Of a DNA stretch of 64,000 nucleotides, positions 57,346 through 64,000 are shown piece by piece. The DNA is from VRUE01 sp035693025. GTDB taxonomy: Bacteria; Actinomycetota; Thermoleophilia; Solirubrobacterales; 70-9. Position numbers and translations under genes: made by a program. The notes under the pieces are model-generated. The model did not search any database and was not told where the DNA came from. It was given only the letters and a program-made list of their open reading frames with translations. Each line of letters starts with the position of its first letter. Position 1 is the first letter of the stretch. The stretch is taken from contig DASSHI010000038.1 in assembly GCA_035693025.1 (NCBI GenBank), forward strand, positions 1-64,000, read 5' to 3'.

Positions 57346-58098
57346 GTGGCCGTGAGCGGGGCCGACGAGCACGCGTTGATCCGCCGGTACCGCACCGCGC
57401 GCCGGGATACCGGCCTGGCCGTTCTGGAGGGGTTCCACGCGCTCAAGCATGCGCTGCGCTTCGGCGCCGAGGTGGTGGAGGCCGTGGCCGTCGAGCCGGC
57501 GGAGCTCGAGGCGCTGGCCGCCGACCTGGCTCCCGACCTCGCCGGTTCGCTTGCCGAGCGCACGGCGCCGGTGAGCCCCGAGCTGGTGGCCGAGCTGGTG
57601 CCGCAGGCGCCGCGCACCGGGGTGGTCGCGATCGCCCGCCGTCCGCAGGTCGACCTCGCGGCGGTGCTTGCCCGGCGACGGCCAGAGCCCTTGGTCCTGC
57701 TCGAGGACCCGCGCACGATGGGCAACATGGGCGCCTGCGTGCGGGTCGCGGCGGCGGCGGATGCCGCCGGCCTGCTGACGACCGGGAGCAACGATCCTTG
57801 GCATCCCGACGCCTTGCGTGCCGCGGCGGGCCTGCACTTCGCCCTTCCCGTCGTCGGCGTCGCCCAGCTGCCCGAGTGCGACCGGCCACTGGTCGCGATC
57901 GACCCCGGGGGGGAGGAGCTGCGTCCGGCCGGGCTGCCGCCGCGGGCGATCCTCGCCTTCGGCACCGAGCGCTACGGCCTCAGCGAGGCTCTGCTCGACC
58001 GCGCCGACGCCCGCCTCGGCATCCCGATGCGGGCCGGAGTCTCCAGCCTCAACCTCGCCACGGCCGTCGCAGCGGTCCTCTTCGCCCAGCGGCTCTAG
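57346..58098 (+). CDS. TrmH/SpoU-type RNA methyltransferase
   Basis: A 250-residue protein. LVLLEDPRTMGNMGACVRVA (motif 1), ILAFGTERYGLSEAL (motif 2) and PMRAGVSSLNLATAVAAVLF (motif 3) are the trefoil-knot SAM site. Motif 1 has Asp-Pro-Arg-Thr instead of Asp-P-x-N. 2'-O-methylation of rRNA or tRNA is the family role. GTG 57346 or 57352 start. Confidence 0.9.
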   Translation: MAVSGADEHALIRRYRTARRDTGLAVLEGFHALKHALRFGAEVVEAVAVEPAELEALAADLAPDLAGSLAERTAPVSPELVAELVPQAPRTGVVAIARRPQVDLAAVLARRRPEPLVLLEDPRTMGNMGACVRVAAAADAAGLLTTGSNDPWHPDALRAAAGLHFALPVVGVAQLPECDRPLVAIDPGGEELRPAGLPPRAILAFGTERYGLSEALLDRADARLGIPMRAGVSSLNLATAVAAVLFAQRL

Positions 58099-58196
58099 GG
58101 GGCGAAATACGGATGTCAGCGGCAGGAACTGCCTTTAGCGTGCGAAATACTCAATCTGCGGCGCCACGCCGCGTCCCCTGACCGAAAGGAACGCCC

Positions 58197-58589
58197 GTGC
58201 CGTTTGCAGACATCAATCTCGGCGACGCTCTCCTGCTCGCACTCGAGATCTTCTTCTTCGTGATCTGGGTCTGGATCTTGATCACGATCCTGAACGACCT
58301 CTTCCGCGATCACCAGCTCTCCGGCGGGTGGAAGGCGGTCTGGGTGCTCTTCCTGGTCCTGATCCCGTTCCTGACCGCGCTGGTCTACCTCATAGCGCGC
58401 GGCGACGGCATGCGCGACAGGACGATAAAGGCGCAGGCCGAGGCGAAACAGCATTTCGACTCCTATGTGCGCCAGCAAGCGCACGGCGGCTCCCCCGCCG
58501 ACGAACTGCACAAGCTCAACGACCTGAAGGAAAAGGGCGCCCTCTCCGCCGAGGAGTTCGACAAGGCAAAGGCGAAATTGCTCGCCTGA
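58197..58589 (+). CDS. PLDc_N-like and SHOCT membrane protein, paralogue of 6887-7276
   Basis: A 130-residue protein nearly the same as that at 6887-7276: two N-terminal helices, LFRDHQLSG, LVYLIARGDGMRDRT and a SHOCT end (ADELHKLNDLKEKGALSAEEF). GTG 58197 follows AAAGGAA. A strong hairpin follows. Function unknown; two copies suggest a shared membrane process. Confidence 0.8.
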   Translation: MPFADINLGDALLLALEIFFFVIWVWILITILNDLFRDHQLSGGWKAVWVLFLVLIPFLTALVYLIARGDGMRDRTIKAQAEAKQHFDSYVRQQAHGGSPADELHKLNDLKEKGALSAEEFDKAKAKLLA

Positions 58590-58596
58590 CCGTGCC

Positions 58597-58627
58597 GGCC
58601 ACCGCGACGACGCTCGCCGCGGTGGCC
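58597..58627 (+). terminator. Intrinsic terminator after the SHOCT gene
   Basis: GGCCACCGCG and CGCGGTGGCC form a 10-bp stem (58597-58606, 58618-58627), followed by GTTTCTCC. Confidence 0.65.
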
Positions 58628-58721
58628 GTTTCTCCTGCAAGAGGACCAATTCTGCAAGAGGAGTTGCAAGTTATTAGCAACTCCTAACACTCTTTAGGCG
58701 ATTTCGCTACGGTGCGCCGCG

Positions 58722-59936
58722 ATGCGCGCCCCTCTCGGTTCCCCTCGGTGGCTGCTGCCCCCGGCCGCCCTGCTGCTGCTCGTGCTCTGCCTCGTGGCAA
58801 GCGCGCCTGCCGACACGCTGCAGGAAAAGCTCGATTCCACGCAGGGCAAGCTGAGCAAGGTGCGCGAAAGCCAGAGCGCTCTCTCGGCGACGATCGCCGA
58901 ACAGAACCAGGCGATCGACTCGATGCTCGGCGAAGTCTCCCGCCTGCGCCAGGAACAGCAGGCGTTGGAAGCCGAACTGACGAGCAAGCAGGATGAACTC
59001 GACAGCGCGACCGCCAAGCTCGAAGCAGAGCGACGGCACCTCGAAGAGGTCCGCGCACGGCTGCAGCGGGCGCTCGGCGTGCTGCGCGAACGGCTTGTCT
59101 CGATGTACGAGGCGGGCAGTCCCGACGTGGTCGACGTCGTGCTCGAATCGGCGACCTGGTCGCAGGCCAATGCCCGCGCCGAATACCTCAGCCGGGTCCA
59201 GGACTACGACGATTCCGTCGCCGATCGGGTCAAGGGCCTGCGCGACGAAGCGAAGGCCGCGGTCAAGCGCATGACGGCGATCCGCCTGCAGCTGAAGGAA
59301 GCGCGCGACGAGATCGCCGCCAAGGAGAAGGAAGCCGCGGCCGCCAGCGCCGAAGCCGCCTCTCGCTTCGCCGAGCTGAAGGAAGCCCAGGCGCAGCGCC
59401 AGGCGGATCTGGAAGCGCTCGAGTCGCGCGAAGCCGCGCTCAGCGACAACCTGGCGGCGATATCGGAACAGCTGGCCAGCTCAGGCTCGCCCGCGCCGAC
59501 CGGCACGACGCCGGCTCCGCTCACCCCCGGACAGAGCGCCGAATACATCTCCGAAAGCCAGGCGAGCGTTCCCGCCAGCGCCCCGCCGGCGGTGCAGGGG
59601 GCTATCGAAGCCGCCAACTCGATCGCCACCACCCCCTATATCTGGGGGGGCGGGCACGGCTCCTTCGAATCCTCCGGCTACGACTGCTCGGGCGCGGTCA
59701 GCTTCGCCCTCAACGGCGGCGGCTTCCTCTCCAGCCCGCTCGACTCGACCGGGCTGGAGACCTGGGGCGAAGCCGGCCCCGGCCAGTGGATCACCGTCTA
59801 CGCCAACGCCGAACACGCCTGGATGATCATCGCCGGCCTTGCCTTCGACACCGTCGGCGGCCCCGGCCCGCGCTGGCATCCGGAACTGGTGGACTCGCCC
59901 GAAGGCTTCATCGCGCGGCATCCGAGCGGGTACTGA
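58722..59936 (+). CDS. Secreted NlpC/P60 peptidase with coiled-coil
   Basis: A 404-residue protein. Signal peptide (about 11-30), a long coiled-coil (about 31-245) rich in Lys/Glu/Ala as in RipC/CwlO-type hydrolases, then a NlpC/P60-like domain (about 300-404). The Cys is in GYDCSGAVSF and the His in AEHAWMIIAG. The last part PRWHP may give the third residue. It cleaves peptidoglycan stem peptides and may be kept inactive by the coiled-coil. TACGGT lies eight bases before ATG 58722. Confidence 0.88.
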   Translation: MRAPLGSPRWLLPPAALLLLVLCLVASAPADTLQEKLDSTQGKLSKVRESQSALSATIAEQNQAIDSMLGEVSRLRQEQQALEAELTSKQDELDSATAKLEAERRHLEEVRARLQRALGVLRERLVSMYEAGSPDVVDVVLESATWSQANARAEYLSRVQDYDDSVADRVKGLRDEAKAAVKRMTAIRLQLKEARDEIAAKEKEAAAASAEAASRFAELKEAQAQRQADLEALESREAALSDNLAAISEQLASSGSPAPTGTTPAPLTPGQSAEYISESQASVPASAPPAVQGAIEAANSIATTPYIWGGGHGSFESSGYDCSGAVSFALNGGGFLSSPLDSTGLETWGEAGPGQWITVYANAEHAWMIIAGLAFDTVGGPGPRWHPELVDSPEGFIARHPSGY

Positions 59937-60567
59937 GCGCGGTCACGTAAGCGGGGCACTCGACGCCGTCGAGGAGGCGGTCGTCGGGCTGGGGAGGGCC
60001 GGCGGCGATCTGCAAGCCCACGGTTCCGGCCCAGACGGGGAGGGCGTAGTCGTCCTCGTCGTCGAGCGGGCCGCCGCTGCGGATCTTCGCCGAGGCCTCG
60101 GCGAGGGGGAGGCGGAGGACGGCGGTGCCCTTCAGCTCCTGGGCGGTGGGGAGGCGGGCGTCGCCCCAGCGGCCGGGGACCAGCTTTTCGGTGAAGGCCT
60201 CCAGAGCGAGGCGTTTGCCCTCCGCGCCGGCGACCTGCTCGGCCTGGCCGAAGACGACGACGGAGCGGTAGTTGACCGAGTGGTGGACGGCCGAGCGTGC
60301 CAGGACGAGCCCGTCGATCAGCGTCGCGGTGAGGCAGATCTCGGTTTGGCCGGCCCGGCGCAGGGTCGGGCTCGCGGCCGAGCCGTGGATGTAGAGCCAC
60401 TCCCCGGCGCGGGCGTGGAGGGTGGGGATGACGACGGGGTGCCCGGCGGGTGCGACCGTGCCGACGTGGGAGACGATCGCCTCGTCGAGGATCGAGTCGG
60501 CGACCGCGCGCTCGTAGCTGGCGCGGCTGGGCATCCGCGTCACCTTGATTCTCTGCCTGGCGGCCAT
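59908..60567 (-). CDS. Pyridoxamine-5'-phosphate-oxidase-like FMN-binding protein
   Basis: A 219-residue split-barrel protein. VSHVGTVAPAGHPVVIPTLHARAGEWLYIHGSA and VNYRSVVVFGQA (about 103-114) fit the PNPOx-like family. ATG 60567 follows AAAGGGAGAG. Its divergent neighbour is a MocR regulator, so a B6-linked or flavin role is likely. The 3' end overlaps the NlpC gene by 29 bp in convergent orientation. Confidence 0.85.
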   Translation of the reverse strand: MAARQRIKVTRMPSRASYERAVADSILDEAIVSHVGTVAPAGHPVVIPTLHARAGEWLYIHGSAASPTLRRAGQTEICLTATLIDGLVLARSAVHHSVNYRSVVVFGQAEQVAGAEGKRLALEAFTEKLVPGRWGDARLPTAQELKGTAVLRLPLAEASAKIRSGGPLDDEDDYALPVWAGTVGLQIAAGPPQPDDRLLDGVECPAYVTALSTRSDAAR

Positions 60568-60583
60568 CGCTCTCCCTTTCAAT

Positions 60584-60622
60584 CTGTTACAGTACAAATC
60601 TGTCTACTGATCTGACACAGTA
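60584..60622. promoter_or_regulatory. Direct repeats between MocR and PNPOx-like genes
   Basis: CTGTTACAGTA (60584-60594) and CTGACACAGTA (60612-60622), 28 bases apart, direct repeats that fit a MocR-type site controlling both divergent genes. Confidence 0.5.
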
Positions 60623-61931
60623 TCGAATAACCGGCGAGGGGGCGGCGGAGATCGCCGCCGGCATCGAGCGCGGGATCGAAGCGGGGGAGCTGCGCCCGGG
60701 CTCGTCGCTGCCCGCCGTTCGCTCGCTCGCCGCCGAGCTGGAGGTCAGCCCGACGACGGTCGCCGCCGCGTACAAGGACCTGCGTTCGCGCGGCCTCGTC
60801 GTCACCCGGGCGCGCAGCGGCGCCTTCGTCAGCTGGCGACCGCCCGTCGCCGGCGCATGGTCCGGTGCCGCCGCCTCTGCCGGCGCCCGCGACCTGGCGA
60901 GCGGCAACCCCGATCCGGAGCTGTTGCCCGACCTGGCGCCGGTGCTGCGCCGGATAGAGCCGCCGCGCCAGCTCTACGGTGGCGACCCTGCCGACCCGCG
61001 GTTGCTCGAGCTGGCGGGCGCGGAGCTCGAACGCGATGGGATTCCGGGCGACGACCTCGTCGTGGTCAGCGGCGCCCTCGACGGGATCGAGCGCGCCCTG
61101 GCGGCGCGACTCCGTCCGGGCGACGTGGTCGCGGTCGAAGACCCCGGCTTCGCCGGTCTCCTCCATCTCCTGCGCGCCAACGGCTACGCCCTGCGGCCGG
61201 TGGCCATCGACAGGCGGGGCATGACCCCTGTTGCGCTTGCCGAGGCGCTGGACGCCGGCGCAGCGGCGGTGGTCGTCAACCCCCGCGGCCAGAACCCGAC
61301 CGGCGCCGCGTTGGACGAGGAGCGGGCGAAGGCGCTGCGCGCGGTGCTCGATCGCCATCCCGACGCGATGCTGCTCGAGGACGATCACCTCGGCCCGATC
61401 GCCGGCGCCCCGCGCGTCACTCTCACCACCGGCCGGGGCAACTGGGCAGCCGCCCGCTCCCTCGCCAAGTCCCTCGGCCCCGACCTCCGCCTCGCCGTCC
61501 TGGCGGGCGACCCGCAGACGATCGCCCGCCTGCGCGGCCGCCAGGCCGTGGGTCCCGGCTGGGTCAGCCACCTCCTCCAGCGCATAGCCGCCGAGCTGAT
61601 GGCGGATGGCGACGTCGCCGCACTGCTCGAGCGCGCCCAGGCGACCTACGCCGAGCGCCGCGAAGCACTCCTCGCCGCGCTGGCCGAGCGAGGCATAGCC
61701 GCCGAAGCCAGGAGCGGCCTGAACATCTGGATCCCCGTCCCCGACGAGACCAGCATCGTCCAAGCCCTCCAATCCAACGGCTGGGCAGTAATGCCCGGCG
61801 CCCCCTTCCGCCTCCAAGCCGATCCAGCCATCCGAGTAACCATCAGCTCTCTGAAGCCGGCCGAGGCGGAGTCGCTGGCTGGCGCCATAGCTGCGGCTCT
61901 AGAGCCCTCCGCACGCACCCGCGCCGCGTAG
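60600..61931 (+). CDS. MocR-type regulator: GntR helix-turn-helix fused to aminotransferase
   Basis: A 443-residue protein. Residues about 1-75 contain the GntR winged helix (AAEIAAGIERGIEAGELRPGSSLPAVRSLAAELEVSPTTVAAAYKDLRSRGLVV). The rest is a fold-type I aminotransferase domain with VNPRGQNPTG, LEDDHLGP and the PLP Lys in LAKSLGPDLRLA. CTG 60600 is the only in-frame start near the beginning; a TACAGT box stands six bases upstream. It senses PLP or an amine and controls the PNPOx-like gene. Followed by the second palindrome copy. Confidence 0.85.
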   Translation: MSTDLTQYRITGEGAAEIAAGIERGIEAGELRPGSSLPAVRSLAAELEVSPTTVAAAYKDLRSRGLVVTRARSGAFVSWRPPVAGAWSGAAASAGARDLASGNPDPELLPDLAPVLRRIEPPRQLYGGDPADPRLLELAGAELERDGIPGDDLVVVSGALDGIERALAARLRPGDVVAVEDPGFAGLLHLLRANGYALRPVAIDRRGMTPVALAEALDAGAAAVVVNPRGQNPTGAALDEERAKALRAVLDRHPDAMLLEDDHLGPIAGAPRVTLTTGRGNWAAARSLAKSLGPDLRLAVLAGDPQTIARLRGRQAVGPGWVSHLLQRIAAELMADGDVAALLERAQATYAERREALLAALAERGIAAEARSGLNIWIPVPDETSIVQALQSNGWAVMPGAPFRLQADPAIRVTISSLKPAEAESLAGAIAAALEPSARTRAA

Positions 61932-61952
61932 TCCCTTCCCAGCCGCTTCGAA

Positions 61953-62065
61953 GAGGGCATCCCGGCAGGGGTGGAACGTCTTGTACTTTTTTGTTGAGCG
62001 CGGGGGGCGCCAGCTGATCCCAAATCATCAAAAAAGTTAAGTGGAACCCCTGCCGGGATGCCCTC
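61953..62065. repeat. Nested palindromic element, copy 2
   Basis: Outer arms GAGGGCATCCCGGCAGGGGT (61953-61972) and its exact complement (62046-62065), with the core ACGTCTTGTACTTTTTTGTT and AAAAAAGTTAAGTG as in copy 1. It sits in the convergent gap between the MocR and MBL-rhodanese genes. Confidence 0.85.
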
Positions 62066-62068
62066 CCG

Positions 62069-62085
62069 AAACCCCTACCGGGATC
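62069..62085. repeat. Degenerate half-arm of the palindromic element
   Basis: AAACCCCTACCGGGATC resembles the right arm of copies 1 and 2 (ACCCCTGCCGGGAT) with one change, directly after copy 2. Confidence 0.55.
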
Positions 62086-62100
62086 GGCCCTTCGCAAACC

Positions 62101-63489
62101 TCAGGCGACGCCGCCGCCGGTCTCGACAGGCCTTCCTTCGTCCTTCCAAGTCCCCACCCCGCCGTAGGCGACGTGGATCGTCTCGAACCCCTCGCGCTGC
62201 AACACAGAAGCCGCCAGCCCACTCCGTTTGCCCCCCTTGCAGATCGTCGCCAGCGCCCGGTCCCGCGGCAGCTCGTCCAGCCGCCGCGCCAGCTCGCCGT
62301 AGGGGATGTGGAGCGAGCCCTCGATGTGGCACTCGGCGTACTCGTCTGCTCTGCGCACGTCGAGCACGAGGGGCGATGCCTCGTCCTCGAGCAGTGCCGC
62401 CAGCTTGCCGGGCCCGATCGGCTCGATCCGCGCCACGGGGCGCTCCTCGGCCCGCCAGGCGCTCATCCCGCCCGCGAGGAAGCCGCCCACCTTCAGCCCG
62501 ACCGCGGCGAGCAGCTCAGCGGCTTCGAGCTCGTTGCCGTCCGAGGCGGCGACGACCACGACCTCGCCCTCGGGCGGGACGACCTGCGCCACCTTGGTCG
62601 CGAAGCCGGTGTCATAGCCGGAGGCGCTGATCGCGCCGGGGATGTGGGCCTCGTCGAACTGCTCGTTGGTGCGCGAGTCGACCGCGTAGGCGCCGGCAGC
62701 GATCGCCGCCTCGAAGCGGCGCGGGGTCAGCGAGGTCGGCGAGCCGATCGACTCGACCAACGGTCCGCGGTTGAGCGAGACGATGTGCTCGACGTTCGGC
62801 GGGCGCTCGCCGATGCTGGCGACCGCGTCTTCGACGAACTCGGCCTCGTCGGTCAGCGCCAGCGCCGGGTTGTGGCGGCGCTCGAAGCCGATCGTCGAGG
62901 AGGTCTTGAGATCGATGCCGGAGCTGCCGCAGAGCGAGCCGCCCAGGTGCCCCGGCCAGACCTCGACCTCGTCGGGCAGCGAGAGCAGCCGCTCGTGCAG
63001 GGAGCGGAAGATCCCGGCGGCGCCCTCGCGCGGCTCGACCGCGAGGTCGGGTCGGGCGACGTCGCCGACGAAGAGGCAGTCGCCGCTCAGCACCGCCACG
63101 GGGTCGCCGCCGCGGCCGGCGTCGCGCAGCAGGAAGGAGGTGTGCTCGGGTCGGTGCCCGGGCGTGTGGATCGCCTCGATCGAGACCCCGCCCAGCTCCA
63201 GCGTCCAGCCGTCGGCGATCGGATCGTGCTCGTACTCGGCCTCGGCCAGCCGGCTGATGTGGATCGTCGCCCCGCTCGCCCGGGCGAGACGGCCGTGGCC
63301 GGAGACGTGGTCGGCGTGGTTGTGCGTCTCCAGCACGTGTTCGATCCGCACTCCGTGCAGGCGCGCGAGCTGCAGGTAGGGGTCGATGCCCCACTTGGGG
63401 TCGATCACGGCGGCCGCTCCCGAACCCGGGTCGCCGACGAGGTAGGAGGCGCAACCGAGATCCTCATGGATGATTTGCCGGAAGAGCAT
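62101..63489 (-). CDS. ETHE1-like MBL-fold protein with two rhodanese domains
   Basis: A 462-residue protein. The MBL part (about 1-235) has THNHADHVSGHGR, HTPGHRPEH, SGDCLFVGD and the sulfur dioxygenase-like His/Asp ligands. First rhodanese (about 265-350): VVAASDGNE at the active loop, no Cys, so inactive. Second (about 365-460): ATICKGGKRSGL, with the catalytic Cys. ATG 63489. It oxidises glutathione-persulfide-like compounds and moves sulfur. Confidence 0.92.
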   Translation of the reverse strand: MLFRQIIHEDLGCASYLVGDPGSGAAAVIDPKWGIDPYLQLARLHGVRIEHVLETHNHADHVSGHGRLARASGATIHISRLAEAEYEHDPIADGWTLELGGVSIEAIHTPGHRPEHTSFLLRDAGRGGDPVAVLSGDCLFVGDVARPDLAVEPREGAAGIFRSLHERLLSLPDEVEVWPGHLGGSLCGSSGIDLKTSSTIGFERRHNPALALTDEAEFVEDAVASIGERPPNVEHIVSLNRGPLVESIGSPTSLTPRRFEAAIAAGAYAVDSRTNEQFDEAHIPGAISASGYDTGFATKVAQVVPPEGEVVVVAASDGNELEAAELLAAVGLKVGGFLAGGMSAWRAEERPVARIEPIGPGKLAALLEDEASPLVLDVRRADEYAECHIEGSLHIPYGELARRLDELPRDRALATICKGGKRSGLAASVLQREGFETIHVAYGGVGTWKDEGRPVETGGGVA

Positions 63490-63587
63490 GGAAAGCAGGC
63501 TAGCCGGGTAGCTCAACGGATGTGTGAAAGAGCGCGCTGGCGGGTAGCTCTGCGCGTGCGGGAGCGCGCCTCGACAAAGGAGGCATC

Positions 63588-64000
63588 ATGGAGTCTGCAT
63601 CCGTTCCGGGTAAGGATCCGACTAGAGGGGAGACGGCTCGGGCTGGTGGCGCCGCACAGGTGCTGCGCGAGGGTTGGACCCCCGCCGACCCTGGTCCACT
63701 CGGCCTCGCCGCCTTCGCGCTGACGACCTTCCTCCTCAGCATGTTCAACGCGGGGCTGGTCAGCAGTTCAGGCGAGCCGGTAGTGCTGGCTGTCGCGCTC
63801 GGCTACGGCGGCATCGCCCAACTGCTCGCCGGGATGTGGGAGTTCCGCACCGGCAACACGTTCGGCGCGGTCGCGTTCACGTCGTATGGCGCCTTCTGGC
63901 TCTCCTTCTGGGCGCTGGTCGCCTTCTACGCAGGTGACATTCCCCCGGCGCATGCCGGCGACGCGATCGGCCTCTACCTGATCGCCTGGGGCATCTTCAC
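63588..64000 (+). CDS. Acetate/succinate transporter, GPR1/FUN34/YaaH family (partial)
   Basis: The N-terminal 137 residues before the window end. After a polar lead (about 1-38) come helices (GPLGLAAFALTTFLLSMFNAG, VVLAVALGYGGIAQLLAGMWEF, FGAVAFTSYGAFWLSFWALVAF) with the family pattern GYGGIAQLLAGMWEFRTGNTFG. AAAGGAGG gives a strong ribosome site before ATG 63588. The 3' end is outside. Takes up acetate or succinate with protons. Confidence 0.9.
   Translation, partial: MESASVPGKDPTRGETARAGGAAQVLREGWTPADPGPLGLAAFALTTFLLSMFNAGLVSSSGEPVVLAVALGYGGIAQLLAGMWEFRTGNTFGAVAFTSYGAFWLSFWALVAFYAGDIPPAHAGDAIGLYLIAWGIF

Noticed and set aside
63500..63570. tRNA-like GGGTAGCTC segments
   Set aside because: GGGTAGCTC occurs twice but no anticodon or T arm with pairing can be built around it.

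Overview
The window is a GC-rich actinobacterial chromosome segment. Gene content suggests a soil member of Thermoleophilia (Solirubrobacterales-like): many ECF/TetR/MarR/AraC regulators, cytochrome P450 and flavin monooxygenase genes, DUF2252, DUF3556 and DUF2855 proteins, RTX-type and S15 secreted proteins, and frequent GTG/TTG starts. This assignment is inference from gene families and base composition, not from a marker gene. No rRNA, intact tRNA or CRISPR array was found.

Layout. 1-2.5 kb is an integration remnant: a methyltransferase cut by the window edge, an AbrB-Doc toxin-antitoxin pair, a broken tyrosine integrase, an HNH-like gene, tandem 10-bp repeats and the 3' part of a tRNA-Met-like sequence. 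2.6-7.3 kb holds an MFS/GAP-family membrane pair, a DUF2252 protein and two small membrane proteins. 7.3-10.9 kb has a secreted metalloprotease and a CsoR-controlled permease-YHS protein with an obvious operator. 11-12.7 kb has two winged-helix-like genes flanking an AT-rich region with a mini-ORF. 12.7-16.3 kb has an ECF sigma factor, its membrane partner and a GT39-like protein. 16.3-27.4 kb has secreted hydrolases, a rhodanese, an AraC/VOC pair, an RTX protein and an MFS-MarR operon.

27.4-43.6 kb is a redox/catabolic district: P450, sugar epimerase, aldo-keto reductase, dihydroflavonol-reductase-like SDR, DUF2855, RibD-like reductase, Baeyer-Villiger-type monooxygenase, and a TetR-controlled four-gene operon (carboxymuconolactone decarboxylase-like, SDR, DUF3556, phytoene-dehydrogenase-like). 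The P450 and monooxygenase share an 18-bp palindrome in front of their starts, suggesting one regulon.

43.6-64 kb has an ABC exporter, cupredoxin and multicopper oxidase, an Amt-PII pair with altered key residues, VapBC, a bifunctional penicillin-binding protein, a tyrosinase cluster, a TrmH-type methylase, a NlpC/P60 coiled-coil protein, a MocR/PNPOx divergent pair, an ETHE1-like MBL-rhodanese protein and the start of an acetate transporter.

The most unusual signals are: (i) two copies, 18 kb apart, of a ~113-bp nested palindrome whose outer arms differ between copies but stay self-complementary; (ii) two mini-ORFs (19 and 14 codons) behind near-perfect 16S-3'-end complements, each followed by a hairpin; (iii) a 19-bp inverted repeat flanking a DUF559/AbiEi-like gene, one copy encoding its N-terminus; (iv) a window-wide TAnnnT hexamer 6-11 nt before many start codons, indicating leaderless transcripts; and (v) several proteins missing canonical ligands (Amt first twin-His to Glu, PII Tyr51 to Val, a cupredoxin without Cys/His, a Doc with Gln for His).
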